From: Alphaproteobacteria bacterium
GTDB taxonomy: Bacteria; Pseudomonadota; Alphaproteobacteria; Rickettsiales; SXRF01
NCBI GenBank assembly: GCA_025362975.1
Contig: JANYES010000019.1
Location: forward strand, 124,001-188,000
Direction: 5' to 3'
DNA: 64,000 bases
This document shows positions 18,374 through 26,659 of the stretch, one piece after another. Numbering within the stretch: the stretch's first letter is position 1; each line of letters opens with the position of its first letter. The notes under the pieces were generated by a model that was not told the origin of the DNA, did not search any database, and saw only the letters and a list, made by a program, of their open reading frames with translations. The position numbers and the translations under genes were made by a program.

Positions 18374-18486
18374 CCGTCATCCCCGCGCGAGGCGGGTATC
18401 TAATCCATAGCTACGGCAGCAGCGTAAAGAATTTTATCCCTCGCTACCGCGAGGTGAACTGGATACCCGCCTCCGCGGGAATGACG
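18374..18486. repeat. Palindromic intergenic repeat (REP-like)
   Basis: Left arm CCGTCATCCCCGCGCGAGGC at 18374 is mirrored by GCCTCCGCGGGAATGACG ending at 18486, with ~50 bp between the arms. The 'GTCATTCCCGCGGAGGCGGG' type of unit is a well-known dispersed palindromic element in many proteobacteria (established knowledge; this copy was not compared to a database). Between the arms is a second small inverted motif (TCGCTACCGCGAG). It may act as a transcription end for the 411-aa gene and the convergent lipoprotein gene. Confidence 0.7.
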
Positions 18487-18496
18487 ATAGCAACGC

Positions 18497-18811
18497 TTAG
18501 TTGCTGATTTCTACCGGCACGCCGTCCGGTTTAATGATTTCACGCACTTCCGTCACATCAGGATCGCTCTTCGACTGGCTGCCGACGACGATAACCTTAT
18601 CGCCCTTCTTCAAACCCTTCAAATGCTCACGCGTCGCTTCATTGATTTCGATGAACATGGTGTTCTTTCCGTCATCCAGAATCAGGTGCTCATGGCCGAC
18701 GCCGACGACTTTGGCCTTCATTTCATCGTTATTCTTTTCCATTTTGTTGCAACCGGCAAGCGCCAGCACTGCGGCCACTACTGCTACCATTTTTCCTGTC
18801 TGTTTCATCAT
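18497..18811 (-). CDS. Small lipoprotein (104 aa)
   Basis: The start at ATG 18811 gives MMKQTGKMVAVVAAVLALAGC, a lipoprotein signal with lipobox LAGC (Cys ~21). GGAG about 9 bp upstream supports this start over longer options. The mature part (~84 residues) is β-rich: KAKVVGVGHEHLILDDG, TMFIEINEATREHL, KGDKVIVVGSQ, suggesting a small barrel of OB/SH3 type. It would be anchored at the inner or outer membrane by the lgt/lsp/lnt pathway. Function unknown. Confidence 0.75.
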   Translation of the reverse strand: MMKQTGKMVAVVAAVLALAGCNKMEKNNDEMKAKVVGVGHEHLILDDGKNTMFIEINEATREHLKGLKKGDKVIVVGSQSKSDPDVTEVREIIKPDGVPVEISN

Positions 18812-18999
18812 TTTGGGGTCTCCGGCTAGGTTTACTAGGTTAAAAATGCTCATATCCAAGGCGGAAGCTAACACAAATAATCATAAAGAATCAATGCATT
18901 AAATTAACCAGTAGCGATTGGCACAATCGTTGCTGCTCTTTAACCAAGACGTTAATTATACCTCTAAATAAAAATGAGAAATATTAACAGGAGAGTGTC

Positions 19000-19599
19000 A
19001 TGGAGCCGATCGCCAACCCCAATTACATCGTGGTTCCCCGCGCCAATTACGAAAGCTGGGAATACCTTCCCGTCGCGATTACCAATAAAATTAACGCCGG
19101 GAATTACTGGACCATCCTGCCCGAAAGCCAGCTCTACCAGTTCGGCGTTTTGAGTTCTTCCATGCATATGACGTGGATTAAATGCGTCTCCGGCCGCGTC
19201 GCCTGCTACGATCGCCTGCATCACAGCCCCACGATCAAGAACTTCCCGTGGCCAATCACCCATACGCAGGCGCACATCCTCGCCATTGAAGAGCGCGCCG
19301 CCCATGTGCTGAACCTGCGCTCCTATTATGCCAGCACACCGCTGAGCGAACTTTACAACCCGCTGAACATGCCCATCGCCCTTCGCGAAGCCCATCAGGC
19401 GCTCGACGAAGCCGTCGACGCCGCCTACGGACAGGCATTTTTCGCGTCCGATGACAGCCGCGTCGGCTTCCTGCTCAATCTCCAGCATAAGCTCAGCGCT
19501 TTGCTGTTGCGGATGAATAACGATATCCCGGAGGTACAGTTCTCACTCCAGGCTGGCAAATTGCCCACAAGCGCCCGCACGAACGCGAGTATTTTCTAA
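19000..19599 (+). pseudogene. C-terminal remnant of an MmeI-type (Type IIL) DNA methyltransferase/restriction enzyme
   Basis: 199 residues that correspond only to the end of MmeI-like fused restriction-modification proteins, which are normally ~900 residues. Recognisable pieces: end of the target-recognition domain (YIVVPRANYESWEYLPVAI, LYQFGVLSSSMHMTWIK), the NFPWP-type motif (here KNFPWPITHTQ), and the C-terminal helical part with LSELYNPLNMP and AHQALDEAVDAAYG. The nuclease, N6-adenine methylase core (NPPF/Y motif) and most of the TRD are absent. An in-frame TAA lies 12 bp before the ATG, but AGGAGA is well placed, so the fragment may still be translated. A strong terminator follows. It is a decayed or truncated relic. 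Confidence 0.82.
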
Positions 19600-19635
19600 T
19601 TTTTCTGAGTTTTTGGTTTCCATCCCCTCCCTTGA

Positions 19636-19668
19636 CCCTTCCCGGCTCACCCCGGGAAGGGATTTTTT
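19636..19668 (+). terminator. Rho-independent terminator after the MmeI remnant
   Basis: A 10-bp perfect stem CCCTTCCCGG / CCGGGAAGGG with a 6-nt loop, followed by ATTTTTT. Confidence 0.88.
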
Positions 19669-19819
19669 ACCCCCCTGAATTGCCCATAAACCGCCTCTGG
19701 AAAGCAGGAGCAAAAAAGACGAAGCATGTCAGCCAAAACCTCTTCTCCTCCTTTTCGCCCCCTCCAAAGCCGATTTTGTAATTTTTACCGGGATTTTGAC
19801 GAATAAAAGATCTAATATA

Positions 19820-19941
19820 TTGACACATAATTATTTTACCGATATTTCACCTTGCGGAATTAGATAAAATCTAACACAACCACCCCCTTTTTTGACAGTT
19901 ACGTTTCGGCTTTGTTACAGTTGCGTTACAACAACGTTACA
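19820..19941 (+). promoter_or_regulatory. Regulatory region with -35 boxes, operator-like palindrome and GTTACA array
   Basis: TTGACA at 19820-19825 has TATTTC 17 bp later, a weak promoter. TTAGAT-AAA-ATCTAA at 19860-19874 is a perfect 6-bp inverted repeat. A second TTGACA lies at 19892-19897. GTTAC(G/A) is repeated at 19898, 19914, 19925 and 19936, the last three exactly 11 bp apart (about one helical turn). This sits just before the small gene at 19947 and could bind a multimeric regulator. Confidence 0.45.
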
Positions 19942-19946
19942 GGTCG

Positions 19947-20264
19947 ATGAATAATGGGTTTCCAACGTTTATTGCGTTTGATAGCACCCTGCCTTTTGCG
20001 TACTATGAATCTAAGAGCACAAACAAACACGAAACAGAGTTCACGAATATGGCATTTCAGTTTCCCCAATTAGACGCAAGCCTGCTGGTTACCAAAGGTA
20101 GCCTCGTAGAGATGGGCAGCACCCTCTCCACTAAGGGTATGATGGCTGAAACGCTTCAGACGGCGAAACTGGACGTGAAAAACTCCACCGCCGCTAACAT
20201 GACAGTAAACGCTCCAACCGTAGGCGCTGGCCAAGGTGCAGGAAAAACCGAGGGACGCTCCTAA
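19947..20264 (+). CDS. Small unknown protein (105 aa, or 71 aa from an internal start)
   Basis: ATG 19947 follows AGG closely. An internal ATG at 20049 gives a polar, Thr/Lys/Ala-rich 71-residue protein beginning MAFQFPQLDASLLVTKGS, with a repeated SLVEMGSTLSTKG flavour and a Gly-rich end. The first 34 residues read less like the rest, so the shorter form may be the real one. No signal peptide or domain is recognised. It has its own elaborate upstream region (GTTACA array). Confidence 0.5.
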   Translation: MNNGFPTFIAFDSTLPFAYYESKSTNKHETEFTNMAFQFPQLDASLLVTKGSLVEMGSTLSTKGMMAETLQTAKLDVKNSTAANMTVNAPTVGAGQGAGKTEGRS

Positions 20265-20368
20265 TCCTCTGATACGTAAGATGAAAAAATCTTATCGGCT
20301 ATAATAAACTGCCGAACCGGCATAGTTTCTCCCCAGAATTAAATAGAAATTAACTTATTGTTTTTACA

Positions 20369-20396
20369 TTTACAATTGGCACATTTCCATTATAGT
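20369..20396 (+). promoter_or_regulatory. Sigma-70-like promoter for the 20483 gene
   Basis: TTTACA (20369-20374), 16-bp spacer, TATAGT (20391-20396). Predicted start near 20403, giving a leader of ~80 nt before ATG 20483. Confidence 0.55.
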
Positions 20397-20482
20397 TAAA
20401 AATGGATAAGTGCATGTTGTAATGCTCCTAAGCGCTTGCTCTGGGGGAAAGTTTAATTGCTTGTGGAATTTTTGAGACGCAC

Positions 20483-20845
20483 ATGTCGACAAAATGGAGC
20501 GCAGAAGTTTTAAACGGTGGCGTCGACTTTGATGATTTATTCAAAGACCAGTTCGCTATCCTTTTGCTGCGCGGAAAAAACGTCTTTGGCGATTTTATTT
20601 ATTGCTATTTGAAAGTCAGCATCAAAGAACTCAAAGCGCTCAATGCTGTTTTAAAACAGGATGTAGAATTCACCATCAGCGATTACGGTAGCGTCATCGC
20701 AGCTGGCAAAGGCGAACCGCCGCCGGATATTAAAGCGGAAATCTCCCTCGCCTTCCCCACCGCTGCCTCCAACGCCGGCGCACTCCATCAAGGCGCCAAC
20801 GTGCCCGCCGAAATGATGGAAAAGAAAAGCTGGGACGAATACTAG
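20483..20845 (+). CDS. Unknown small cytoplasmic protein (120 aa)
   Basis: An α/β-looking protein beginning MSTKWSAEVLNGGVDFDDLF, with a central VFGDFIYCYLKVSIKELKALN and an acidic end KKSWDEY. No signal peptide or known motif is present. It has its own promoter-like sequence at 20369-20396 and ends 127 bp before the lgt start. The ribosome site is poor (GAGACGCAC). Confidence 0.65.
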   Translation: MSTKWSAEVLNGGVDFDDLFKDQFAILLLRGKNVFGDFIYCYLKVSIKELKALNAVLKQDVEFTISDYGSVIAAGKGEPPPDIKAEISLAFPTAASNAGALHQGANVPAEMMEKKSWDEY

Positions 20846-20972
20846 CACTGATTTTTTTCTCCTGAATCAGCTTGCATCCTACGCAGAGCGGCAATAAAAC
20901 CCATCGCCAACGGCATCTATCTTTTTGCTGCCGCTTGTTATAAAGTCTCATTTTAACCTGTCGCCTTCTTGC

Positions 20973-21797
20973 ATGCTCACCTTTCCTAACATCGACCCCG
21001 TCGCCATCCATATCGGGCCCATTCCGTATATCGGCACCCTCGCCATCCGCTGGTATTCGCTTGCCTATATCGCGGGCATCCTGCTTGGCTGGTGGTATGT
21101 CGTCAGGGAACACGCGCGCAAGCCCATCCCCAACCTCACCCGCGCCGGGTTGGACGACATCATCACATGGGCTGTCGTCGGCATCGTTGGCGGCGGGCGC
21201 TTAGGCTACGTGCTGTTTTACAAACCCGACTATTATATGGAACATCCCGGCCAGATCCTGCACCTCTGGGAAGGTGGCATGTCTTTTCACGGCGGCTGCT
21301 TAGGCGTCATCCTCGCCTTCATTTTATTCTGCCACAAAAACAAAATTCCCTTTTTCGAATTGATCGACGTCATCGCCTGCGCCACTCCGTTCGGCCTGTT
21401 CTTTGGCCGCATCGCCAATTTCATCAACGGTGAGCTGTATGGCCGCGCCACCGACGTGCCGTGGGGAATGGTCTTCCCGCGCGGCGGCGATTTGCCGCGC
21501 CATCCAAGCCAGCTCTACGAAGCAGGCCTTGAAGGCATCGTACTTTTCACCATATTAAACACCATGTGCAAATACACCAACGCCCGCAACAAGCCCGGCA
21601 TGCTCGGCGGCACCTTCATCGCCGGATACGCTATCGCGCGCATGATCGTCGAATGCGTGCGCGAGCCGGATGATTTCCTCGGCTTCTTCTTCGGCGCCGT
21701 CACGATGGGCCAGTTGCTTTCGCTGCCAATGCTCGCCTTCGGCTTCTATCTAATCGTGCGCAAACCCAACCAATTCCCAGGACCAGCCTTACAGTGA
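20973..21797 (+). CDS. lgt: Prolipoprotein diacylglyceryl transferase
   Basis: An inner-membrane enzyme that moves diacylglyceryl from phosphatidylglycerol to the lipobox Cys of prolipoproteins. From ATG 20973 (MLTFPNIDPVAIHIGPI, the family's usual start) it is 274 residues. An in-frame TTG at 20925 is unlikely. Landmarks: IRWYSLAYIAGI, VGGGRLGYVLFY, GGMSFHGGCLGV with the essential His, and the Lgt signature GRIANFINGELYGR, followed by HPSQLYEAGLEG with the second catalytic Arg/His region. Several transmembrane helices. The stop overlaps the next gene as GTGA. The substrate lipid comes from the pathway of pgsA at 27384. Confidence 0.96.
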   Translation: MLTFPNIDPVAIHIGPIPYIGTLAIRWYSLAYIAGILLGWWYVVREHARKPIPNLTRAGLDDIITWAVVGIVGGGRLGYVLFYKPDYYMEHPGQILHLWEGGMSFHGGCLGVILAFILFCHKNKIPFFELIDVIACATPFGLFFGRIANFINGELYGRATDVPWGMVFPRGGDLPRHPSQLYEAGLEGIVLFTILNTMCKYTNARNKPGMLGGTFIAGYAIARMIVECVREPDDFLGFFFGAVTMGQLLSLPMLAFGFYLIVRKPNQFPGPALQ

Positions 21798-22867
21798 CCG
21801 TCGAACAATTCATCAAAGACCGCATCCGCGCCAACGGCTCGATCGAAATTTCGGAATACATGGCCCTTGCGCTGGCCCATCCCGAAGACGGCTATTACAT
21901 CCGCAAGGACCCCTTCGGCGTGCAGGGCGATTTCACTACCGCGCCTGAAATTTCCCAGGTCTTCGGCGAACTCATCGGCGCATGGCTGGTCACCCAATGG
22001 GTGATCATGGGTAAACCCGAATCTGCGCTGGCCGAAATCGGTCCGGGCCGTGGCACGCTGATGGCCGACATTCTGCGCGCCACCGCCAATGTCAAAGGCT
22101 TCCACGAATCCATCAGCGTTCATCTGATGGAAATCTCCACCACCCTGCGCCAGAAACAATGGAACACACTAGCCGGAAAACACACCGACATACTCTGGCA
22201 CACCGGCTTTGCCGAAATCCCGCCCAAGCCCCTGCTGCTCGTCGCCAACGAATTCTTCGATGCGCTCCCCATCCGCCAATACCTCCACGCCCCCGACGGC
22301 TGGAAAGAACGCCGCGTGACGCTGAACGACGACGACCAGCTCGAATTCATTTTCGTCCCGCAAGCCCCGCCTGAATTCCTGCAACACGAACCCCAGTCCG
22401 ATCGCATGTACGAGCATTGCGACGCGGGCCACCGCCTGATGGTCGTCATCGCCAACCGCATCGCCACCTACGGCGGCACCGGCCTCATCATTGACTACGG
22501 TTACGAAGGCTCCCCCTTTGGTAATGTCGGCGGCAACACCCTGCAATCCGTGCGCGAACATAAATTCCACGACGTCCTAGTCGACCCCGGCACCGCCGAC
22601 ATCACCGCCCATGTCGATTTCTACAACCTGACCCACGCCGCAGCCGAAGGCGGCTGCGTCATCTACGGCCCCGTCGGCCAGGGCGAACTCCTAAACCGCC
22701 TAGGCGCGAAGGAACGTATCGAAACCCTATGCGCCACCGCCACCCCCTCCCAGCAAAAAACCCTCATTTCCGGCCTTGCGCGCCTCACCGCCGTTGACCA
22801 AATGGGCGAGCTTTTCAAAGCATTGTGCATCACAGACCCGCATCTGCCGAAGCCCGAAGGGTTTTAA
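21794..22867 (+). CDS. MidA/NDUFAF7-type SAM-dependent methyltransferase
   Basis: 357 residues starting at GTG 21794, overlapping the lgt stop by 4 bp. Hallmarks of the family: EYMALALAHPEDGYY, the FTTAPEISQVFGELIG signature, and the SAM-binding AEIGPGRGTLMADIL (about residues 80-95). ANEFFDALPIRQY and LIIDYGYEGS complete the Rossmann core. The mitochondrial homologue methylates a complex I subunit arginine, so a respiratory-complex assembly role is the usual reading. The lgt – midA – pgeF order is typical of Alphaproteobacteria. Confidence 0.9.
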   Translation: MTVEQFIKDRIRANGSIEISEYMALALAHPEDGYYIRKDPFGVQGDFTTAPEISQVFGELIGAWLVTQWVIMGKPESALAEIGPGRGTLMADILRATANVKGFHESISVHLMEISTTLRQKQWNTLAGKHTDILWHTGFAEIPPKPLLLVANEFFDALPIRQYLHAPDGWKERRVTLNDDDQLEFIFVPQAPPEFLQHEPQSDRMYEHCDAGHRLMVVIANRIATYGGTGLIIDYGYEGSPFGNVGGNTLQSVREHKFHDVLVDPGTADITAHVDFYNLTHAAAEGGCVIYGPVGQGELLNRLGAKERIETLCATATPSQQKTLISGLARLTAVDQMGELFKALCITDPHLPKPEGF

Positions 22868-23248
22868 ATTCAAGCTCTATAATTTGAATGTTTTTTGAGC
22901 CCCAGATTCAATTTGGGTCTTGAACTCGTTTTTGAATCAGGCATGTACGAATATGAGCCCGTCGTATGACGGATCCGTGCATCCGCGCGGTAAGCTGGAT
23001 CTGCATTCACCAGAATTACAATTCACAAGAACTTGCCTCTAAAACACCTCCTGCCCGACCACTTGACCACATAGTATACTGATATTTCACAGCAGCTTAA
23101 CCACTGCGCTGGTTTCGAAAATGTCGAGGAATGTCAAGAATTGTCAATCAATCCATCCCCCACCTTACCACTACAACCCCTAATCGCCCCAAAATCGCAT
23201 CAATAAATTTCTGGGCATCGGACAAAAAAACATTTATTATTCCGCCTC
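22868..23248. other. Gene-free 381-bp stretch
   Basis: No convincing ORF on either strand. AT-rich in the last 100 bp before the yfiH start. It includes a short repeat GTCGAGGAATGTCAAGAATGT-like (AATGTC direct repeats near 23120-23145). No clear promoter or terminator could be fixed. Confidence 0.4.
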
Positions 23249-24055
23249 ATGAAACATGCTTCCCAGCCCTCAGTGCAACTGCTCACGCCCGTCACCTGCC
23301 CCGCTTTATCGGCGGTCAAAGGCGTCCGCCACGGGTTTTTCACGCGCCATGACGGTGCAAGCGCGGGCCTCTATGCCTCGCTTAACTGCGGTTACGGCTC
23401 CGGAGATGATCTGGCCCATGTCGCCGAAAACCGGGCTCTCGTCGCCTCCACACTTCAAGTCGAACCCACGGGCCTGTGCACCGCTTACCAGATCCACAGC
23501 CCGGTCGCCGTCACCATTTCCAAACCGTGGCACTGGTCCGACGCCCCCGAGGCCGACGCCATCGTCACAAACGAACCCGGCATCGCCATCGGCATCCTCA
23601 CCGCCGACTGCGTACCCGTGCTCTTCGCCGACACCAGACACCACGTCATCGGCGCCGCCCATGCGGGCTGGAAGGGCGCCTTCGGCGGCGTGATCGAAGC
23701 CACGCTCGACGCAATGGTGGCGCTTGGCGCCAAGCGCGAAACCATCACCACCGCCATCGGCCCGGCCATCGCGCAGAACTCCTACGAAGTCGGCATGGAA
23801 TTCCATGACCGGTTCCTCGCCGCCGACGACGCCAACGCCCAGTATTTCCTCGCTGGCCCGCGTGAAAAACACTACATGTTCGACCTCAAAGCCTACGTCA
23901 AGGACCGCCTCAAAAACGCCGGCGCCAGCCACGTCAACATGCTCGCCCACGACACCTGCTCGCAAGAGGACGATTTCTACAGCTTCCGCCGCGCCACCCT
24001 TCGCGGCGAACCCGTTTATGGCCGCCAGATTTCAGCCATCGCGATGGATAACTAA
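23249..24055 (+). CDS. pgeF: YfiH/PgeF (LACC1-like) purine nucleoside-processing enzyme
   Basis: 268 residues of the multicopper-laccase-domain family (YfiH, once called polyphenol oxidase), now known as purine nucleoside phosphorylase/adenosine deaminase and linked to peptidoglycan editing. Metal-site motifs are present: YQIHSPVAVTI, LTADCVPVLFAD (Cys) and AAHAGWKGAFGGV (His). GPAIAQNSYEVG and a DLKAYVKDRL segment follow, with the end HDTCSQEDDFYSFRR. Full length. It lies downstream of the midA-like gene after a 381-bp gap and 23 bp before ilvE. Confidence 0.9.
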   Translation: MKHASQPSVQLLTPVTCPALSAVKGVRHGFFTRHDGASAGLYASLNCGYGSGDDLAHVAENRALVASTLQVEPTGLCTAYQIHSPVAVTISKPWHWSDAPEADAIVTNEPGIAIGILTADCVPVLFADTRHHVIGAAHAGWKGAFGGVIEATLDAMVALGAKRETITTAIGPAIAQNSYEVGMEFHDRFLAADDANAQYFLAGPREKHYMFDLKAYVKDRLKNAGASHVNMLAHDTCSQEDDFYSFRRATLRGEPVYGRQISAIAMDN

Positions 24056-24078
24056 AGACAACGTAAGAAAGACCGATT

Positions 24079-24954
24079 ATGACCCTGATACCTTTCGACG
24101 ACCGCGACGGATTCATCTGGCAGGATGGTAAAATGCTGCCTTGGCGCGACGCGAAAGTGCATGTGCTGACCCACGGCCTGCATTACGGCTCCTGTGTTTT
24201 CGAAGGCGTGCGCGCCTATAATGGCAAGATATTCAAGCTGCGCGAGCATACCGAGCGCCTGCGCCATTCCGCCGAACTGCTCGGCTTCAAAATTCCTTAC
24301 AGCGTCGAAGAGCTGGAAAAAGTCCAGTATGAAGTGCTTGAAAAACAAGGCATCAAAAACGGCTACCTCCGCCCCGTTGCATGGCGCGGTAGCGAGATGA
24401 TGGCCATCTCCGCCCAGAAAACCACCATCCATGTGGCCGTCGCCGCGTGGGAATGGCCGAGCTATTTCTCCAAGGAAGCCAAGGAGCGCGGCCTGAAGCT
24501 GCAACTGTCCAAATGGGCACGCCCCGGCCCGAATATGGCCCCCACCGCCTCCAAAGCCGCGGGTCTCTACATGATCTGCACCCTCTCCAAACACGCCGCC
24601 GAGCAGGAAGGCTTCGACGACGCCTTGATGCTCGACTACCGGGGCTACATCGCCGAAGCCACGGGCGCCAACATGTTCTTCGTCTTTGGCGGTGAACTCC
24701 ACACCCCCACCCCCGACTGCTTCCTAGACGGCATCACCCGCCGTACGGTCATGCAATTGGCACGCAACAAGGGAATTAAGGTAATCGAGCGCCACATCAA
24801 GCCTGAAGAGCTTTCCAACGTTCAAGAGGTGTTTTTGGTAGGCACAGCCGCCGAAGTCACCCCCATCGGGCGCATCGGCGAACAGCTCTTCGACGTCGGC
24901 CCCGTCACCAAAACCCTGATGCAGGCGTATACAGACCTCGTTTCCAAGGCATAA
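24079..24954 (+). CDS. ilvE: Branched-chain amino acid aminotransferase
   Basis: A 291-residue class IV PLP aminotransferase that makes Leu, Ile and Val from their keto acids with glutamate. Family signs: HGLHYGSCVFEGVRAY at about residues 32-48, LRPVAWRGSEMM, and the PLP lysine in NMAPTASKAAGLYM (about Lys159). Then EATGANMFFVFGG, FLDGITRRTVMQLA and VFLVGTAAEVTPI follow. Length and motif order match bacterial IlvE rather than D-amino acid transaminase. It follows yfiH by 23 bp; a run of A/T after the stop could end transcription. Confidence 0.93.
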   Translation: MTLIPFDDRDGFIWQDGKMLPWRDAKVHVLTHGLHYGSCVFEGVRAYNGKIFKLREHTERLRHSAELLGFKIPYSVEELEKVQYEVLEKQGIKNGYLRPVAWRGSEMMAISAQKTTIHVAVAAWEWPSYFSKEAKERGLKLQLSKWARPGPNMAPTASKAAGLYMICTLSKHAAEQEGFDDALMLDYRGYIAEATGANMFFVFGGELHTPTPDCFLDGITRRTVMQLARNKGIKVIERHIKPEELSNVQEVFLVGTAAEVTPIGRIGEQLFDVGPVTKTLMQAYTDLVSKA

Positions 24955-25116
24955 AAAAACTCCCTTAAACGTTGGTGCGCTCAGGAAGAGTCTATTACGA
25001 GGGTGGTTCCGTCGGGAGCTACACCAACTTGTCTAGGTGGTTTTCACTCTCGGCCCATTGGCTGATCTTAACCACTTCCCGGTCGCAATCTTATATTGGA
25101 AAATGCCTTCTAGGGC

Positions 25117-25293
25117 TTAGATATGGTCGTCGCCGGTGTAGATATTCTCAATCAACAGTCCGCCATACACGTTTTCCCACGCAACGTTGTTGTGGGGCGC
25201 CGCCCCCGGCGCACAGGCCGAAACGCTTAAAAGCGCCACAAGCGCGAGTGCCGCGCGGGCTGCTTTGGTGAATGAGCTATGTATATTGCGCAT
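25117..25293 (-). CDS. Small lipoprotein (58 aa)
   Basis: ATG 25291-25293 with AAGGG about 8 bp upstream gives MRNIHSSFTKAARAALALVA followed by LLSVSAC, a clear lipobox with Cys at 27. The mature part is only ~32 residues (APGAAPHNNVAWENVYGG ... YTGDDHI). Too short for domain recognition; size is like entericidin-type lipoproteins, but no sequence likeness is claimed. The gene is convergent with ilvE. Confidence 0.6.
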   Translation of the reverse strand: MRNIHSSFTKAARAALALVALLSVSACAPGAAPHNNVAWENVYGGLLIENIYTGDDHI

Positions 25294-25358
25294 GATAGTA
25301 ACCCTTAAGTGTCTTTATTATGAGCCTTAGGTATAACAAGAACTGTGCCAATTCTGAG

Positions 25359-25377
25359 ATTGGCTCTGAGAGCCAAT
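25359..25377. repeat. Short perfect hairpin
   Basis: ATTGGCTC-TGA-GAGCCAAT, 8-bp arms with a 3-nt loop, 40 bp before the larger palindrome at 25417. Confidence 0.7.
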
Positions 25378-25416
25378 TTGCTGGCATTTACCCCTATCGG
25401 CATGCTTAGATTTTGG

Positions 25417-25456
25417 ACATTTGCCTATTTTTTGTGCACAAAAAATAGGCAAATGT
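25417..25456. repeat. 40-bp perfect palindrome
   Basis: ACATTTGCCTATTTTTTGTG followed at once by its exact reverse complement; no loop bases. As RNA it makes a very stable stem whose T-run lies inside the arms. It could be a two-way terminator, a dimeric protein site, or a cruciform. It lies between the divergent small lipoprotein gene (start 25293) and the broken small gene at 25572. Confidence 0.85.
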
Positions 25457-25571
25457 ATCGAGACCAGCCATAACCGAATTAGAACGGAATATGATTATAT
25501 TAATCATTAGTGCCTAAAATGAGACTTTCGCTTACTCACGACGAGAGAAACCTATACTAGAGGATGTATGT

Positions 25572-26036
25572 ATGAACACGTTGGATCAGTCCCTGTTAAA
25601 ACGCTTAAGCTTAACTCAAAAATTTGAGGCTCTTTTAGAGTCTTATGGGTTAGCGACACGCACGACTGTCATTGATGCAAACAATTAGGTGCCTAAGAAT
25701 TTACAAACACCTGAAAATGGTGTTGGTATTTACATCAATGATTATAGCAAACATGACCATAACCCTAAGTATAAGCTTGTATTGAATACACCAGATAATG
25801 ACGGTGAAACCATGAAAACCCTTGAGAGGATTCTGGCCGATCTCGGATTGGAGAATAAGTCAAACAGTTGGGCGAGGATAGATCTTGACTGGAAAACGCC
25901 AGAGGCAGCACATGCACAGATAGACGCCCTTCTTACCGCAAGGCAGAAGGAGCTAAGTAAAGGCAATTGGGCTGAAACTTCCAGCAACCGTGGCGAACAG
26001 GGAACGGCCAGTCGTCAAAAAATAAGAACGGTTTGA
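25572..26036 (+). pseudogene. Small unknown gene interrupted by an in-frame amber stop
   Basis: ATG 25572 with GAGGA upstream starts MNTLDQSLLKRLSLTQKFEA and stops at TAG 25686-25688 after 38 residues. The same frame stays open from 25689 for 115 more codons (PKNLQTPENGVGIYINDYS ... LTARQKELSKGNW). The only start for the second part is a GTG touching the TAG, with no ribosome site. The simplest reading is one ~154-codon gene with one nonsense change. Readthrough or TAG-GTG coupling are alternatives. No family recognised. A strong terminator follows. Confidence 0.55.
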
Positions 26037-26060
26037 AACGAAAATCTGGCATAAAACACA

Positions 26061-26099
26061 AAAACCCGTGTCATGGTTAGTCGCCATGAAACGGGTTTT
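26061..26099. terminator. Bidirectional rho-independent terminator
   Basis: AAAACCCGT-G-TCATGG, 7-nt loop, CCATGA-A-ACGGGTTTT: a long stem with A-run on one side and T-run on the other. It serves both the plus-strand small gene ending at 26036 and the minus-strand gene ending at 26117. Confidence 0.9.
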
Positions 26100-26116
26100 G
26101 TGCGGAGCAGGTTTAA

Positions 26117-26452
26117 TTACTCCTTGATGATCTCGGCCCAGAGCACCTTGTTTTTGGTGATCTCAATCCAGCGACCGGCGATGAACAGCAGCAGCCAGAT
26201 GTTATACTGGAGCAACTGGAACATCTCCTTCGAGATGATCGTCGCCTGAATCATCCCCGACTGCGCCGCCATGAACGCGAACGACAGCAGGGCACCGAGC
26301 AGCAGGGCCGCGGGCACCCAGATGGTGTTGCGCGCCTTGCCCTTGGGGGGCATGAGCAGCACGATCGGGACGTAGACCGGGGTGAAGCAGAACCGAACCA
26401 CCTCCGCGAGGAGGAAGAACGGCGAGAGCAGAACCGCGTAGACGATGCGCAT
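26117..26452 (-). CDS. Small inner-membrane protein (111 aa), paralogue of 26715-27002
   Basis: Three likely membrane segments: N-terminal IVYAVLLSPFFLLAEVV, central VPAALLLGALLSFAFMAA, and YNIWLLLFIAGRWIE. The N-terminal AEVVRFCFTPVYVP matches GELARFVFAPFYFG of the next gene, and both end with an aromatic/basic helix (AGRWIEITKNKV against IARILEIFARRFK). The pair are therefore paralogues. Function unknown. It ends 18 bp before the strong terminator at 26061-26099. Confidence 0.65.
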   Translation of the reverse strand: MRIVYAVLLSPFFLLAEVVRFCFTPVYVPIVLLMPPKGKARNTIWVPAALLLGALLSFAFMAAQSGMIQATIISKEMFQLLQYNIWLLLFIAGRWIEITKNKVLWAEIIKE

Positions 26453-26659
26453 GGCATCCTCAGGTAAGGAACGGGAAAGAGCCCGAAAGCTTCCGCTTTA
26501 ATGAGGCCACATTGGTAATGTGGATTCAAAAAAAGTAAAGCACGAGCCTTCAGTATAGCCTGCTCACTACGCTAATGATTGTTAATATTTTATGGCAAGA
26601 TAAACGTTTTTATTATAACTATCAGCCATATAAAGAAATATTTCGGCTGTATGACAAAC

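Noticed and set aside
18366..18490. CRISPR-like repeat
   Set aside because: Only one inverted pair, with no regularly spaced direct repeats anywhere in the window.
23131..23352. 73-codon ORF overlapping the yfiH start
   Set aside because: It overlaps the real gene out of frame and has low-quality composition.
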